In this document: positions 13,806-25,550 of the stretch, one piece after another
How positions within the stretch are numbered: position 1 is the stretch's first letter
Layout: each line of letters starts with the position of its first letter
Source: Lethocerus indicus
Taxonomy: Eukaryota; Arthropoda; Insecta; Hemiptera; Belostomatidae
Length of the DNA stretch: 64,000 nt
Assembly: GCA_019843655.1 (NCBI GenBank)
Contig: JACDQD010000002.1
Span: forward strand, 14,345,154-14,409,153
Reading direction: 5' to 3'
The notes under the pieces: generated by a model
What the model saw: only the letters and a program-made list of their open reading frames with translations
Database searches by the model: none
What the model was told of the DNA's origin: nothing
Program-made: the position numbers and the translations under genes

Positions 13806-13851
13806 CATTGTTTTTGTCAAAAACAATGTCTTTGAAGACAATAAGGTCTTC
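13806..13851. repeat. Cluster of overlapping perfect hairpins
   Basis: Three inverted repeats are packed in 46 bp. The first has 11-bp arms (13806-13816 and 13818-13828) around a single T. The second has 6-bp arms TGTCTT/AAGACA (13827-13832 and 13835-13840) with a 2-nt spacer. The third has 6-bp arms GAAGAC/GTCTTC (13834-13839 and 13846-13851) with a 6-nt loop. The second and third stems are alternatives because they share bases. This could be a structured RNA, a cruciform-prone site or the remnant of an inverted repeat element. Confidence 0.75.
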
Positions 13852-14040
13852 ATTTTACGTAAACTGCGTGCATGCTTCAGAAGCAATATCCCCCAGGGGA
13901 TTACAGACTATATCTTAATTGTGGTTGATTTCCACTTTTATGACCGAACATTACCAGAATTCCTATTCTATTTATGTCCTTTTTTTAATTTTGTTTCTTT
14001 AAACATTACTTTTAATCCTATACGCAATAATTGTCATGAA
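13852..14040. other. AT-rich spacer
   Basis: Short, mostly AT-rich sequence between the hairpin cluster and the next GC-rich block. No feature is recognised. Confidence 0.6.
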
Positions 14041-14340
14041 ATCCTAGGTTATTGGGTGTCCCCGCACATATATTCTCGACACCGAAAGAGGCTGGAAACC
14101 CCAGTGCCGGCACGGTTCCTGTCTATATTTTAATGAGTGCCCAGAAATATATAGACCGGGCGGGAGAAAGAGAGTCATTAGCGGCTGGATTTGTTAATAA
14201 ATTAACAGCGGGGTCGAGCGTACCGGAGGGCAATTAAGTGAGGGCTTAATGGAGGAGGCCGAAGCCCCTCCCGCCCCCCTCCCGAAGCCACCTTAAACAG
14301 AGGGGAGGGCCAGACCACAATAGCCGCGTGACTTGTTATA
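14041..14340. other. GC-rich block containing a tight G-quadruplex motif
   Basis: This GC-rich block contains C-runs at 14265-14268, 14270-14272, 14274-14279 and 14281-14283 with single-base spacers. On the minus strand this is a four-run G-quadruplex motif with loops of 1, 1 and 1 nt, the most stable loop arrangement known. A G-rich plus-strand patch follows near 14300-14310. GC-rich patches and purine/pyrimidine tracts of this type often mark nucleosome-free regulatory DNA. Confidence 0.65.
14265..14283 (-). other. G-quadruplex motif, loops 1-1-1
   Basis: Four G-runs of 3, 6, 3 and 4 bases on the minus strand are each separated by one base. This meets the strict G3+N1-7 rule with the shortest possible loops. 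Confidence 0.8.
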
Positions 14341-16030
14341 ATTTATCCCTCTGTCTCTTTTTCTCTCCCGGTGTTTGTTAACTATTTTCTCTACCTCTTC
14401 GACTCTCTATCTCAATCTATATCTTATTCAACATCGGTGGATATGTCCCCTATTTAATGAGGAATTTAGGATAGGCCATTAATTGGGTCGGGGAAATATA
14501 AATTTTTCATCAATTAGCGCCCGGTTTCCTCTATTTTTATGTTTCCAGTTTAAAATATATTAACTATATTTCTAGAAACTGGTTGAGTTTTCACATATGG
14601 GTGTTAAAACAGTTAATTGGTTACTGTGCCTATAAGTAAACTAACTCAACACTCACAACTTTTATTCGAATTAATTTTTTAATTGCTAACAATAAGGCGA
14701 TAAAATTCGTATATATGATTCTCCCGACCATAATTTTCATTTCTTTCTTACCAACCGCGTTGGCGTCCGGAAAGGCCAACGGAGTGGTTATGATTTATTT
14801 TTGTAAGACAAAAGCTGAATGCGTTAATTTACTAAACGGGATTTCCGCGAAGTTGACAGCAGCAGACCTCTTAGCGGGTCTTGTATTTACATATAAATAA
14901 CTTAGTAATCGAGACTTTCTTTTTCCTCCAGATCATAATAGAGAACTTTCGCTTGTGCGTACCCTGGGGCGGCACTATAAAAAATTGACGCTTACTTAAT
15001 CGACGGGATGCTGAATTTAAAAAAACTATTTATCAGATTTGAAGTTTCGCGTAGAAAACTGCCATTATTGATTCATCGCGGCCGTTTGAAAAGCCCGAGG
15101 GGGACACTCCCCTAACATCTTCTTTGACGGCTCGCATCATATTCTTTTCGGCCCCATTATATCCATATTTATGGCGATCTAATCTGGATATAGCCCATCT
15201 GAGGGTGATCGTATTTTTTCAGAAAAACCCAATTAAGATGTACCAGATTGTAGTATTAGCATATACATGTCTGTGAGTTGCGGTTTTTTCTTTTAACCCC
15301 GCGCCGTTAAATTATCTCTAAGTGGCAGCTTTATTGGCCGAGCCCAGTTTCAGAATTGATGCTCAGAGGCTAAGCAGTGGTTTCGATCCCTGTTAGAATA
15401 GTGTGTCAATATTAAGTTAATGATCTGTTTGCCACGCCCTCGACAATAACAAATTAGTTTCTCTAGCCGAACTAGTGTTCGGCCGAAAATGTTTCCACCG
15501 TATTATTCATCCACCTATTATTTTAACATCGGCCTAAATTGTATTATTCCAAGGTTTTGATTTATGTGAACGACATAAATTAAATTATTCAAATGAAACT
15601 AATAATAAAGTATCGACTTCTATATTAAGTATACCTTATTTATATTTTCCTAATTTGTTACCGCATAATTTACATATCTAATAACCTCATGTCCTTTATG
15701 GGCCTCTTCTAGATTCAGTAAGGTTCCGAAATCGCTGAATCTACGGATATCCTACAAAATAACATCTTAAAATAAGAATTTTTCTTACATCCATCCTGGC
15801 CAATGCCAAGAATTAAATTCAAACGTAGTGTGGATAGAGGGAGATCCATCCATCGATTTTGTGTTTTATTTTCTTCGGGATAATCACTTGCGCAATATTA
15901 ATGGCAGCTTAATTCAGCATAGAATTAAAATTCATAAGAAGCATCGTCATTCATCCGCAGTGTTAGGTTATCACATCGGCCTTGAGACAGTCTTTACATA
16001 ACGGGCTGGAATTGAGGCCCACAACCGACG
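14341..16030. other. AT-rich stretch with a pyrimidine tract
   Basis: A CT-rich tract runs from about 14345 to 14425, containing several CTCTC cores that GAGA factor (Trl) can bind on the other strand. A GCCATAAA motif on the minus strand is at 15168-15175, and an inverted repeat GCCGAAC/GTTCGGC lies at 15466-15483 with a 4-nt loop. The remainder is AT-rich and has no recognised gene. Confidence 0.6.
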
Positions 16031-16033
16031 TCT

Positions 16034-16053
16034 GGCGGCGGCCGCCGCCGCCG
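16034..16053. repeat. CGG/CCG palindrome
   Basis: The sequence at 16034-16049 is a perfect 16-bp palindrome made of GGC and GCC triplets, and CCG triplets continue to 16053. It includes a NotI-type GCGGCCGC core. Trinucleotide palindromes of this kind can form stable hairpins on either strand. It stands out because the flanks are AT-rich. Confidence 0.85.
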
Positions 16054-16231
16054 TGTTGGCTTAATGCACGCACGAAAAAGTAGTTAGTGTGTCTTTTAAA
16101 AAATAAAAAACAAAACAAAAAAAAAACTTGCAACACGACCTATTGGCCGTATTACCTGGACTAATTGTTAGCGGAGGTAATTTGGAACGGATAATTACGG
16201 TCTAATAATAAAGAATTACGCCCTCGAGAAG

Positions 16232-16246
16232 GAGAGAGAGAGAGAG
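16232..16246. promoter_or_regulatory. GAGA repeat, possible Trl/GAF site
   Basis: A pure GA dinucleotide run of seven and a half units fits the GAGAG site of GAGA factor. A minus-strand GCCATTTTT motif (PHO/YY1 type) lies about 140 bp downstream at 16382-16390. The combination is typical of, but not specific to, Polycomb/Trithorax response elements. Confidence 0.4.
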
Positions 16247-17040
16247 CAGTAGGAACGCGTTATGTATGTATCATTTTTTTTGTCTTATTCCGTTAATCGC
16301 CAATACGCCTTATTTAATTTTAGATCAATTATTGCCGGCTCGTTTCTTGGGCAAGAGATCCCGATGACAATCTCTCGGGAGAAAAATGGCTTGGCGGCAT
16401 TGTTGGTACGCGGGCACGTTGAAAACTGAGATAAGGCACGTCGTTGAATGTTTTATGAACGGTTTTTGTTGGAAAGGAATTTATAAATTAAACGTATTCC
16501 GACAGCTTTTCTCGAATCGTAATATAAGCATTTCAAACAGAACGTTAGACTGATTGAATCTCCGGGAGTAAAAAGTACAGCTATTATAATGAATACTAAT
16601 AGCTTCATCTAAAAAGGCGCAGTTTGGTCTACTCGGCCTACGAGCTTAGTTTATTAATCCTTTTTATTAGTTGTTATTAGTTTATTATGGTTCACACGTA
16701 CTAGCGAGCAGCCCTCTAAACGGGAGGAACTGCGGTCTGACAGCTAAATTTTGCACACTTCATTAGCCTTTAAACGCAGCGTTAGACGGCAATTGCGGCA
16801 ATTGGGATTTCTCTTATTTGTATTGCAGTGTAAACGATATACACAGACTGTCCACATTTTGTATCTAATTATAACCTCAGCCACTCTTATTTTCATTCAC
16901 GGATATAGACAAATTTGATTACTCAGATATAATCGTTTGTAATAACGAATTGATGATGCTCCTTCTCCTTTCATTCTAGCAGGTTCGAACGTTTTTAGAA
17001 TCTCAACACATAAATGGTGCGAATAGTATATAGCTTCCCG
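16247..17040. other. Mixed non-coding stretch
   Basis: No gene is recognised. The stretch contains the PHO/YY1-type motif at 16382-16390 and a perfect tandem duplication of CGGCAATTG at 16787-16795 and 16796-16804. Confidence 0.65.
16787..16804. repeat. Perfect 9-bp tandem duplication
   Basis: CGGCAATTG is present twice with no gap. Two copies only, so it is a small duplication rather than a microsatellite. Confidence 0.85.
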
Positions 17041-17560
17041 CAATTCGAAAAAATCCGATACCGGTATGAATCATACCGGTGTTATGCGCTGGAAACATGG
17101 AATCGAGCCGTCCAACCGTTTGCGCTTTACGGGCTGCGGAAGAAGACATTGACACTTAAGAAGTATGAATTTAAATGATTTACGATATAGGAGCCCGAGC
17201 CCGAACAAGTTAATTGTCCTTTTTCGAGGCCCGTTTATTAATCGGCTGGCTCGAGCGGACCAGACGTTCACTGCTTCCGACCACGTACGAGAGCACTAGC
17301 TTGCGGCACTTGCACGTCGTAAATCATCCGAGCAATTTTAATAGAGGCCGGTCATTAGGTGGAAGTTATAACAGGATGCGATATTTAACCGGATTTTATT
17401 TCATTTAGGAGCCTAATCAGTTTCGTGGTTCGGTACCCGATGCCCGGTTGGCCCTAACCGTGCCGTCAAAAACTCAATCTAATTGATCTATTCGAGGAGT
17501 CGTTTCGGGGTGCCCGTTTCGCCCGAGGGTGTCCTGTAATAATTCAACCTCAACATGTTT
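17041..17560. other. GC-richer block with a perfect palindrome
   Basis: This is a moderately GC-rich stretch. At its left edge, 17060-17080 forms a perfect inverted repeat with 10-bp arms (ACCGGTATGA and its complement) around one A. Short frames on both strands (minus 17071-17271, plus 17214-17408) show no domain. Confidence 0.6.
17060..17080. repeat. 21-bp perfect inverted repeat
   Basis: The arms at 17060-17069 and 17071-17080 are exact reverse complements with a single central A. The length and single-base centre suit a dimeric DNA-binding protein site. It is too short to be a pre-microRNA. Confidence 0.85.
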
Positions 17561-18899
17561 ACTTCATGTCGAATGTCGTTTCCACTTTAGTCTTATCAAA
17601 TATCAAGCCGAATTTGCAACTGAGATCCGGTCCAGTTTCACTTTCCGATATCTCTTTTACAGTTCGAATGAAAAAATATCGCGGCTAGATTATCACTTAT
17701 TGTGGGTCTCCATCGGGACGGTCTCCACTTCCATTCGAATATTACATAAATAAAGCAACTACTTACGCTTCTGTGTTCTTTCTCTGATCATTTATTAGGT
17801 CTAGAGCTTGACCGTTTTCGGTTTATCGTCATTGTCAGTAATATTCGGGCCTTACTGGCATGTCGGCCAATGAATCATTACGCCAATACTGTCAGTCTGC
17901 TGTTCACAGTCCGCTATTCCTGAGGTACGGAATTGGTTCAGGTGGTAATGAAATTGATCGTGGGCACTCGAGTACCCAAGGGATGAAATTTTCGAAAAAC
18001 CAAACTCGGTATCTGATATTATTTCAGGTCGAGTGAATTAAATCTAGTGCAGGCTGCGAATAAAACGGGAACGGCGGTGATTAATTGCTCTATTTTATCA
18101 GCTCGCAGGATTGCCCGAAAGAAGACAACGCCAATTGAATTCATAAATAATGGAAGGTGGAAGGAAGAGAAGCCTTCTGCTTGAACAGGGCGGAGTAGAA
18201 TGCTGATGGAGTCAGTCAGAGATCTATATTTAGCTGGTGTCCCCGAGTTCTGTTGTCTCTGGTCAGTAACCCTCATCTTCTACTTCTTATACCGATAGGC
18301 CGAGCTCTCTACCGACCGCCAGTAAACTCGGTGAGGCTCACGCTACGACGTAGAATGAATCGGCACCTCAAAAAATTCCAACCATTTTTAAACCTTAATA
18401 GCCCGAGGTCAATAATATCTGTATATGTGAGTTATCAGTTCCTATTACCAAAATAGGAATAATTTAATACAATAGAATGAACATCATCGTAAATTATTAA
18501 TCCATCTATAACTCTTGTACTGTATACATCTGAATGCTTACATGTAGTATATACTGTTATGATATTCGATATTTCATTGTATATTAAATTATGAAAACAT
18601 TCATTTCATCTCGTTTTATTGACTAATTACATTAATTGTTATATTGAGTTTTAAATCAACAGAACATTCGTTTCAATGGTTTTATTGAGACAACTATTCA
18701 GACAGTTGTGTTGCGCTGAGTGAATGTTGATTTCGTCGTATATCTACGACGAAAGAAAAACGGCCGGCTTGAAAAATTAACAGATCATTCGAATTAAGAA
18801 ATCTTCTGTAACGTGCATTTACGATGGAAGGTGGATGAGATAGGGGAAGAGTCTTCCTTGGCACTCGGTATCACGCTCGATATTTCATTGGTAGGATCG
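17561..18899. other. AT-rich stretch with a hairpin and a Hox/PBC site
   Basis: No gene is recognised. TGATTAAT occurs at 18078-18085. A perfect 10-bp stem with a 4-nt loop lies at 18731-18754, within otherwise AT-rich DNA. Confidence 0.65.
18731..18754. repeat. 10-bp stem, 4-nt loop
   Basis: TTTCGTCGTA at 18731-18740 is the exact reverse complement of 18745-18754, with loop TATC. It contains CGTCGTA-type CpGs that are unusual for this AT-rich neighbourhood. Possible roles are a cruciform or dimer site, or a small RNA stem if transcribed. Confidence 0.85.
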
Positions 18900-19330
18900 C
18901 GCTCAGCTCGGGATTTGAACCGGACTGGTTCTCGAGAGAGTGCCACTCGGCGAGCACTTTTCCCGGTGTTGTTTTATGGGCCCCGAGCCGGCCGACGTCG
19001 GGATGCTAAAAGGGGGGGCATTTAAGTCGAGATAAACGGGGACCTTGCAGGTTTTACTGCTCCGTCCGGGCCTCACGCGATGGCAGTACTGGACCGTTTA
19101 GAACTGTTGAAGGGTGTTCACCGGACCCCGATGTTCGCCCCGATCCTGAATTATCCTCGGGAGGGCCGCAGCGCATAAGCATTGCTCAATTGAATACATT
19201 GTAGCCGAGGAGGAGCGCGTGGGATCCGGACTTCTTTCGGTTGCACAAGAGGGAGGAGACGTGTACGACGGTCCACCAGACACCGTCGCCGCTTATAAAT
19301 CAGCCCGAGTGGAAATTCAACTTTCTACAT
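18900..19330. other. GC/CpG-rich block
   Basis: GC-rich block with many CGG/CCG and CGAG steps and a G-run near 19012-19018. Short frames on both strands cover parts of it with no recognised domain. I see no splice-flanked conserved exon. Confidence 0.6.
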
Positions 19331-20184
19331 CGGCTTTGAACATACGTTATGAACCCCCGATTGTTTATTGTGACTTTTTTTCGTCTTCTTTTATCGCTCC
19401 CGCTTTGGCACTAGTTATCGACCCCATATTTGGCGTTTTTCAGACGTACGGCTGGCATCGGGCCAACCGCTGCAGTCCTATTTTAATCCGAGTGTTATTT
19501 CGGGCGTGACTAAATAAAAAAAGAATAATTAATTCAATTACAGCTTTCGCACAACTTGCTAATAATCCAGTAATGTAATAATTAGTCCAACGAATTCATT
19601 ATTGATGTTAGTACGTAGTTAATCTTTTTCTTTATTTCGCCGTCATATATTGATTAGATTTTCATATAATATTGTAAGTACCGCATCGAACCTGGATGCA
19701 TACATTTGTGTCGCTTACGACGGGAGATGTAATGTTTATTATATTATTGAACAACCATAAAAATAAATAATTAGAAAAGAATACGTATTATTAAAGAGAA
19801 TATCTTGTTAAGGTATTCTAAACAGAATTCATAAGAACATTTTAAACTCAAGTATTGTATATTTGAATTTTATTAGATCTGTATTAGAGTTTAAAAGTAA
19901 AGGAGATGAAATTGCGGTGTTTATCAAAAGGTATCATTCCGACAGAGGAAGAATGGCCCAGAGTCCGAAACTGGTTCCGATCGAGTCGGACGCCCAAAGT
20001 CAGAATAATTTGCAGTCTATTAAAAAAAAACCCTTTCACTTTCCTACTCCGGCCAGGATTCTCACGCATAAACATCACCCATTGACGTCCCTAAATGGCG
20101 GTTTGTATTTTGTGAAAAATAAAATTTGCATAGTCCAATAAATACGCTTTTTCCTTCTATTTCCGAGGTCGATTTCGGTAGGCA

Positions 20185-20230
20185 TTGACGATTTCGTCAA
20201 GATGGACAGAGCTATGAACTGGACAGAGCT
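20185..20230. repeat. Hairpin beside a direct repeat
   Basis: TTGACGA/TCGTCAA forms a 7-bp stem with a 2-nt loop at 20185-20200. It is followed at once by two copies of TGGACAGAGCT (20203-20213 and 20220-20230) with period 17. Both are exact. Confidence 0.8.
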
Positions 20231-22466
20231 TTATGAAAAAAAAATAATACGTTTTCCGCACTTTTAATCGTGGTATTTATGAAAAATGTATTCTCGCAAT
20301 TAGAATTGTTATTGTAATGGAATTACAAACTGAATTTGGATTTTTTCTCTTATTATTCTCATATTATTGTTTTCCATGCTTTCCCCACTTTTAACACTAA
20401 ACAATTTATACCATTGAATTTGGGATGCGAGAAACATTAATTATTCATGTCTGTTATTTATAGTCTAGATTTAATGATATTGTTATTCTAATAATCTTCC
20501 TACTTTGGATATCGCATTATAAATTTGTACTACTGTGAACATAATGAAGGAAGATTTCATATTTTCTACTTGTGTAAGTATTGTGAATGATATAAATGTA
20601 GATTTTTCAAAACGCTCGATAACCTTGTTTGTTTGGTTTATATGGAACTGTTCCAATAATTTACGACTTAATCGATAAGCCTTGTCTGATTCTCATTCGC
20701 AATTCTTTATACGTAGCAAATTAAAACTTCAACGTATACTTGTTCTATCACAGACGTGTGTACGTTGGCACATAAAATCAGCCAATATAAATTTCAGGCT
20801 ACTTTCAAATGCAAACATTCTCCCCCGGATATTTATATCAGTTGAAACTTCACATAGTCACATTCATATAGATGTATATCTCTCCGATTCCATGTATCTT
20901 GCGGGTGAGGTAGGCGATGAAATAAATAAAACGAAAATTTCATCTCGCTTTCTATTCATGTATGTGGTTGGCCAAGAATGAGTTTATTGGATTCATTTGA
21001 AGAAAATATCCATTAAAAATTTTAACTTTTTTTAAAACTTGCGATCGATTGAGTTATGAATTTGAGATAGATTTCACCCTCTGAACTACATTTATGTTAA
21101 GATGTTAAATGGAATTTCACGCTCATTTTAGGAAATGTCATTTTCCATCTAAAAGGAGGTTGAATATCATAAGAGTATGCGGTAAAGTTTCATTTTACAG
21201 ATTCCACGTTTCGTTATACAGAAAGTAGCGTTCAATTAGTCCATTAAAATAATTATATATCTCATAGCTCCATAAATATATAAGCGATTCTTACGTTCGT
21301 GCTATTTTTTTACTAGCGTTCCTGTCTAAGTGATGAAAACGACGGAATTAAATTATACGGTATATCCGCATAAATAAATATACACCGGGGGCGTTTATCT
21401 AATTTCAAAATTGTTTAGTTTAACACGCACCAACGGCGTTGTTAACACTGACTTATTGGTTGCATTCTGATTGAGCAAATAAACGAAAGAAAATTAATGG
21501 GTTGGCGAAGCCCTGCAGGCAAATGGAAAACGGGAGAACCTATGATCTTAGAAGTTTATCCAGTAATGATGTAAGTAGCTTGAATTGAACTTCTGAACTT
21601 GGAGGAACTCCGACCACGATATTGGGCTTCTGCGAAACAACCAAACCGTTCTTATCTTTATTAATAATCTTACTGAAAAATTTCAACAGCTATTTAGTCG
21701 GGACGAAGGAAAATTGATAACATTCTAATTATTTATTCTATATAATAGAATTTACACATCCTTAACGCACAAATAGGAAAGAGTGTAACGAAATAATTTA
21801 GAAAATTCCAGTCTTCCAGTGACGCGGATACCTTATTACATGGACATTTACATATGAAAACGATGTAACCACGATGCTTTTCAGCGATGTAAAACTCGGC
21901 GATATGATGGAAGGACGAGAGCATTCACAGGACTTAGTACAAGTGGTTGTACGCTCATTTTATAATTAGTGTTCATATTGGCCCTGAATTCTAATTACAG
22001 TCTGGAAAAATATATACAGGCGAAAGATTGTAAAAAGCCAATGAAAAGTAGTATTTTTTTTGTGAATGTAGAAGAGGAGAACAGTTCGAATAAGTACCGG
22101 CAAATGGTGACATTAATCATGCAATTAAATGTGTTATAAATCTTACTTTAAGTATCTATAAATGTTTCAATTATACGGCGTGTCCGATACTAATTTGAAT
22201 TCCTGTCTGTCATACTGGAGGTAATAACATATTTAGGAATGGGCGCTGCTGAAGTACTAAAATATGTTATATAGATATACAACTTTCTAAATACGGAATT
22301 GATAGTAATGTAATTAAGCCACGAGTACAAAAAGAACAAAAGGCTAAATATACTATTTGTGTTTTATGGGCAACGGTCACGATTTTTCAAGGCCATATAC
22401 TGCTGGTATATAAAACACATTTATTGTTTTATAACTGACAATAAAACAGTATGGAGTACGGGTATT

Positions 22467-22478
22467 AATATCGATATT
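22467..22478. repeat. 12-bp perfect palindrome
   Basis: AATATCGATATT is its own reverse complement. It has a CDC5/DREF-like TATCGATA centre (DRE core, known from insect housekeeping promoters). A single occurrence is weak evidence for function. Confidence 0.7.
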
Positions 22479-24080
22479 GTCTTATTATAATATCAGATAT
22501 CTATTTGGGGACTGCGCGAGGGTTTGGAATAGCATCACACTTGCTAGAATGGTTTGGACTTATCACCAAATTAGTCGACCATTTCTGTTATAGCAATAGT
22601 TCGGGATTCATCAGGCGTCTCAGTTATTATCTAACGGTATGCTATTGACGATGGAAACGTAGCCGAAACTGGTGTAGCATACAATCAAATCTGACATCGG
22701 ATGATTCAATATACATTTTTTTGGACTTAACCTTAATTTCAATATTTATTGCAATATTAAGTAGTTGTTTAGCGCTGTTTTTCTCTCGATACGTTGGTAT
22801 AAATTTGAGGACTCAGCAGTGAATAATCGGAATGACGCCGTCAGCTGACCTGCAGGCGGCTGCAATGACACTATTGGGCACTAATAGTGTAATAAGACTC
22901 AGCTTCATACCTTGGCCTTTAATCAGTTATTTGGAGAATTGATTCGTATCACTCTCGATCGAGGCCACATTGGAACTCGGCCCCAGCCGACAACGGTTGA
23001 GAAACGCACCGACTCGGTTATAATGGTGCATTCGATACATACCGGCTTAACCCTGTATTCCGCATTCTTATCCATGTTTCCCTATGCTACACTAATCGAT
23101 ATATTCTCCCTCCCCTCATTTGTAGGGTTATATATTCATGGTCTACTACCGGCCAGTCGCGATATAATGACTACTCTACGTGGGTGGTAGCTATCAAGTT
23201 GAATCAAACCAAAAAAAACGGCTAACTGTTATGGTAGGTATCGAGACAGTTATTAAAGTCAAAGAATTAACCGTTTGATCAATTTCACTTATAGAAATTT
23301 TTTTTTTATATTCACGATTGTATATTCTAAAACGTCTAAGTCGGGCGATACCGGAGTAATTCAGTAGTCAATGTAGTTAGATTTCAGAGCAGGTGTAAGT
23401 AATAGTATTTAGAGTAGTGAGAGTTATAATATACTCTGCAAATTTCTGTAAATAAAATATTAATCCAGTACCTAGACCAGGAGACGACGCATTCCCCAAC
23501 CCAAAGAGCTGTTCTCCAAATATGGACAATGCGGACTGCTACCGAAGATAGAGTGAAAGTTGTTTGATAAATGTATTGGATTAATTTAAGGGAAGAAGAA
23601 ACTTTAAAGTGTAGCAGGCAGGTTTTATACAGGGCATGTGGATAGCACTGTCATATTTCCTATTTGGGCAAACAAACGATGTCATTTCCGAGTCAATTAA
23701 AGTTCATATTGTTATAGTCTATTGTTCTAAAAGTCAAATTCGGTGGCCTAATTTCTATGCCACAAGTTAATAATGATTAATAGATTCGTTTAATTAAAAG
23801 GTTAAACATGTTTCGTTATTACCGCACACTGTTTATCTATATTCTCGGATTATGATCGTACTTTATATGTAAACCTAAACGGGAAGTGGTTAATGAGAGG
23901 CGAAGTTACACCGGCGAAAGATAAAAAGTAAAAGTCGAACAAAAACCCGACGAGTCCGCTAATCGGACGTCGCGCTTATATGTGATATTGCGTAATTGGA
24001 TTCCAACACAGGGGGGTTTCCTTATAAGAAACCATATCGGATCTGCCGCCGTTGATCGATTCGCATAGATAACGGGTACT

Positions 24081-24350
24081 GTGTTGTTTGTATTGTCTAT
24101 TTTGCTTCTCTCCGATTGTGCCGCACGGAGAGCACTCTGGTGGAATGCTGGAACAGTTGAAATGTCATCCCGTTTCTTCCCCCGGGAACGGGCTTATACG
24201 GTGGAACTGTGCACGGTTCAGGGGCAGCCCCGTCTCATGGCTCTATGCAAACATAAGCCTGAACCTGTTGCGATCGGTTTAGACCGATTTATTGTGAAGG
24301 CACCCCTTCCTCTCACTCCGACAATAAGCGTTCGCCATATAGGAGACTGC
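24081..24350. other. GC-richer block
   Basis: Moderately GC-rich block. A 131-codon plus-strand frame (24081-24476) begins with a hydrophobic, signal-like segment, but its first codon is GTG and it shows no domain, so it is not called as a gene. ATCGGT/ACCGAT forms a short inverted repeat near 24274-24289. Confidence 0.55.
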
Positions 24351-25070
24351 GCAAGAATGGACCGTAATTTCCTCTTCCGCATTTACACGATTTCGTGTAA
24401 TACCTTGGCATGTTATTTCTCAAAACAAATGACATATTATCAGTGCGCATATGTCTGTATGTCTGTAAATATATAAATTATTATGCCGCCCGCTTGGAGT
24501 TTCCCGCTTGTTTTCGCCAAAAATTACATTTTGCTATTTGCAAAAAAAGTGCAAGACACGTTTTGCCTATTTTCTGTCCACTTACCATTTGTTCAGAATG
24601 TGTTTACCAACGCTATCGCATCACTTATTAGTTAGGATAAAATTTTCATAAATAAAATGTCACGATAGAAAAATAGAACCAACCTTTTGACTCGGCTAAA
24701 TATTTAGTTTGGAATGACCCCCTTCGCATGACGGCTGGCCACGTCGTATGCAAGAGTATGCGCATTGATTCGCTCGAAATCTATGTTTTCGCCTGTTTAA
24801 ACCAATAATCTGTGGGAATTTGCAATGAATTATAAATATAAAAATGTAAGCACTAGATAATAACACTACAATATAATAATCCCGGCTTTACAATCTAGAT
24901 ATTATTGTAATTCGCGATATTGGAGGTTATTTCTTGTGAAAACATTAATACTTTTATAAGTTGTATTAAGCCGGTTCAGTGATGAATATCTATTTTAAGT
25001 GCAGAGAATGAAAGAATCATTCCAAACACTCGGGGCGAATTCTTCGTAGACGTCCAACTCGCAAATAGTC
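24351..25070. other. AT-rich spacer with a perfect hairpin
   Basis: No gene is recognised. TTACACGA at 24383-24390 and TCGTGTAA at 24393-24400 form an 8-bp stem with a 2-nt centre. The rest is AT-rich. Confidence 0.65.
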
Positions 25071-25550
25071 GCATTCGCGTACTGCAACTTGCGCCTTAAT
25101 TCTAATTCTAAATCGGATCACCCCACCCGTCATGCGGGTATTGAACAATCGTTATTTGCTTTCCATGCGTCATTTCCACCGTCTAAAATGGGTCCCAGAC
25201 AGTGTTTGGTTACAGGAGAGCGCGTGTAAACATTTGGACCGGTTCCAAACTTTTGATTATTTGTGTCAGTTATAAAGGAAGCCGCGAGGAGCGGTCGGGG
25301 GGTTGCGTGGCCGGGATACCTGGGGACCGCACGCGACTTCTTCGTGTCACCCCAAATTTGGCAAGCGCCGCCGGCGGAGTTGGCGCTCCTCACTGTAATG
25401 TAACTGTCGGCCCGACTGCCCGAGGGAGCCTCCGACCAACCCAATACGCAGCCATTTACAAATTATCGCTACTAATACGGTAACTTAGCGCGCGCCATGC
25501 CAACACCGGCAAGCCGGCTCGCCCATGGAATGCTAACAAGTAACGGAGAG
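25071..25550. other. GC/CpG-rich block
   Basis: One of the stronger CpG-rich blocks. Overlapping frames of about 93-104 codons on opposite strands (plus 25202-25483, minus 25130-25444) again indicate a lack of stop codons rather than a gene. Could be a conserved non-coding element or a distant promoter. Confidence 0.6.

Larger units (their letters stand above)
19331..24080. other. Long AT-rich non-coding stretch
   Basis: About 4.7 kb with no recognised gene. Structures seen are a 7-bp stem with 2-nt loop at 20185-20200; a nearby direct repeat TGGACAGAGCT at 20203-20213 and 20220-20230; a 7-bp AT-rich stem at 21735-21751; an 8-bp stem with 8-nt loop at 22425-22448; a 12-bp palindrome at 22467-22478; the 10-bp palindrome GTCAGCTGAC (E-box core) at 22841-22850; and TGATTAAT sites at 22112-22119 (minus strand) and 23774-23781. 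Confidence 0.65.

Noticed and set aside
15355..15392. tRNA/SINE-like A-box and B-box (CTCAGAGG and GGTTTCGATCCC)
   Set aside because: The boxes are only about 20 bp apart, the B-box has an extra T, and no cloverleaf or poly-A tail is visible.
16432..16452. Partial match to the miR-124 mature sequence (first nine bases and GAATG)
   Set aside because: Internal mismatches break a sequence that is nearly invariant in animals, and I found no complementary arm within hairpin distance.
24081..24476. 131-codon frame with a signal-peptide-like start and many Cys
   Set aside because: The first codon is GTG, which is not a normal eukaryotic start, and there is no recognised secreted family.
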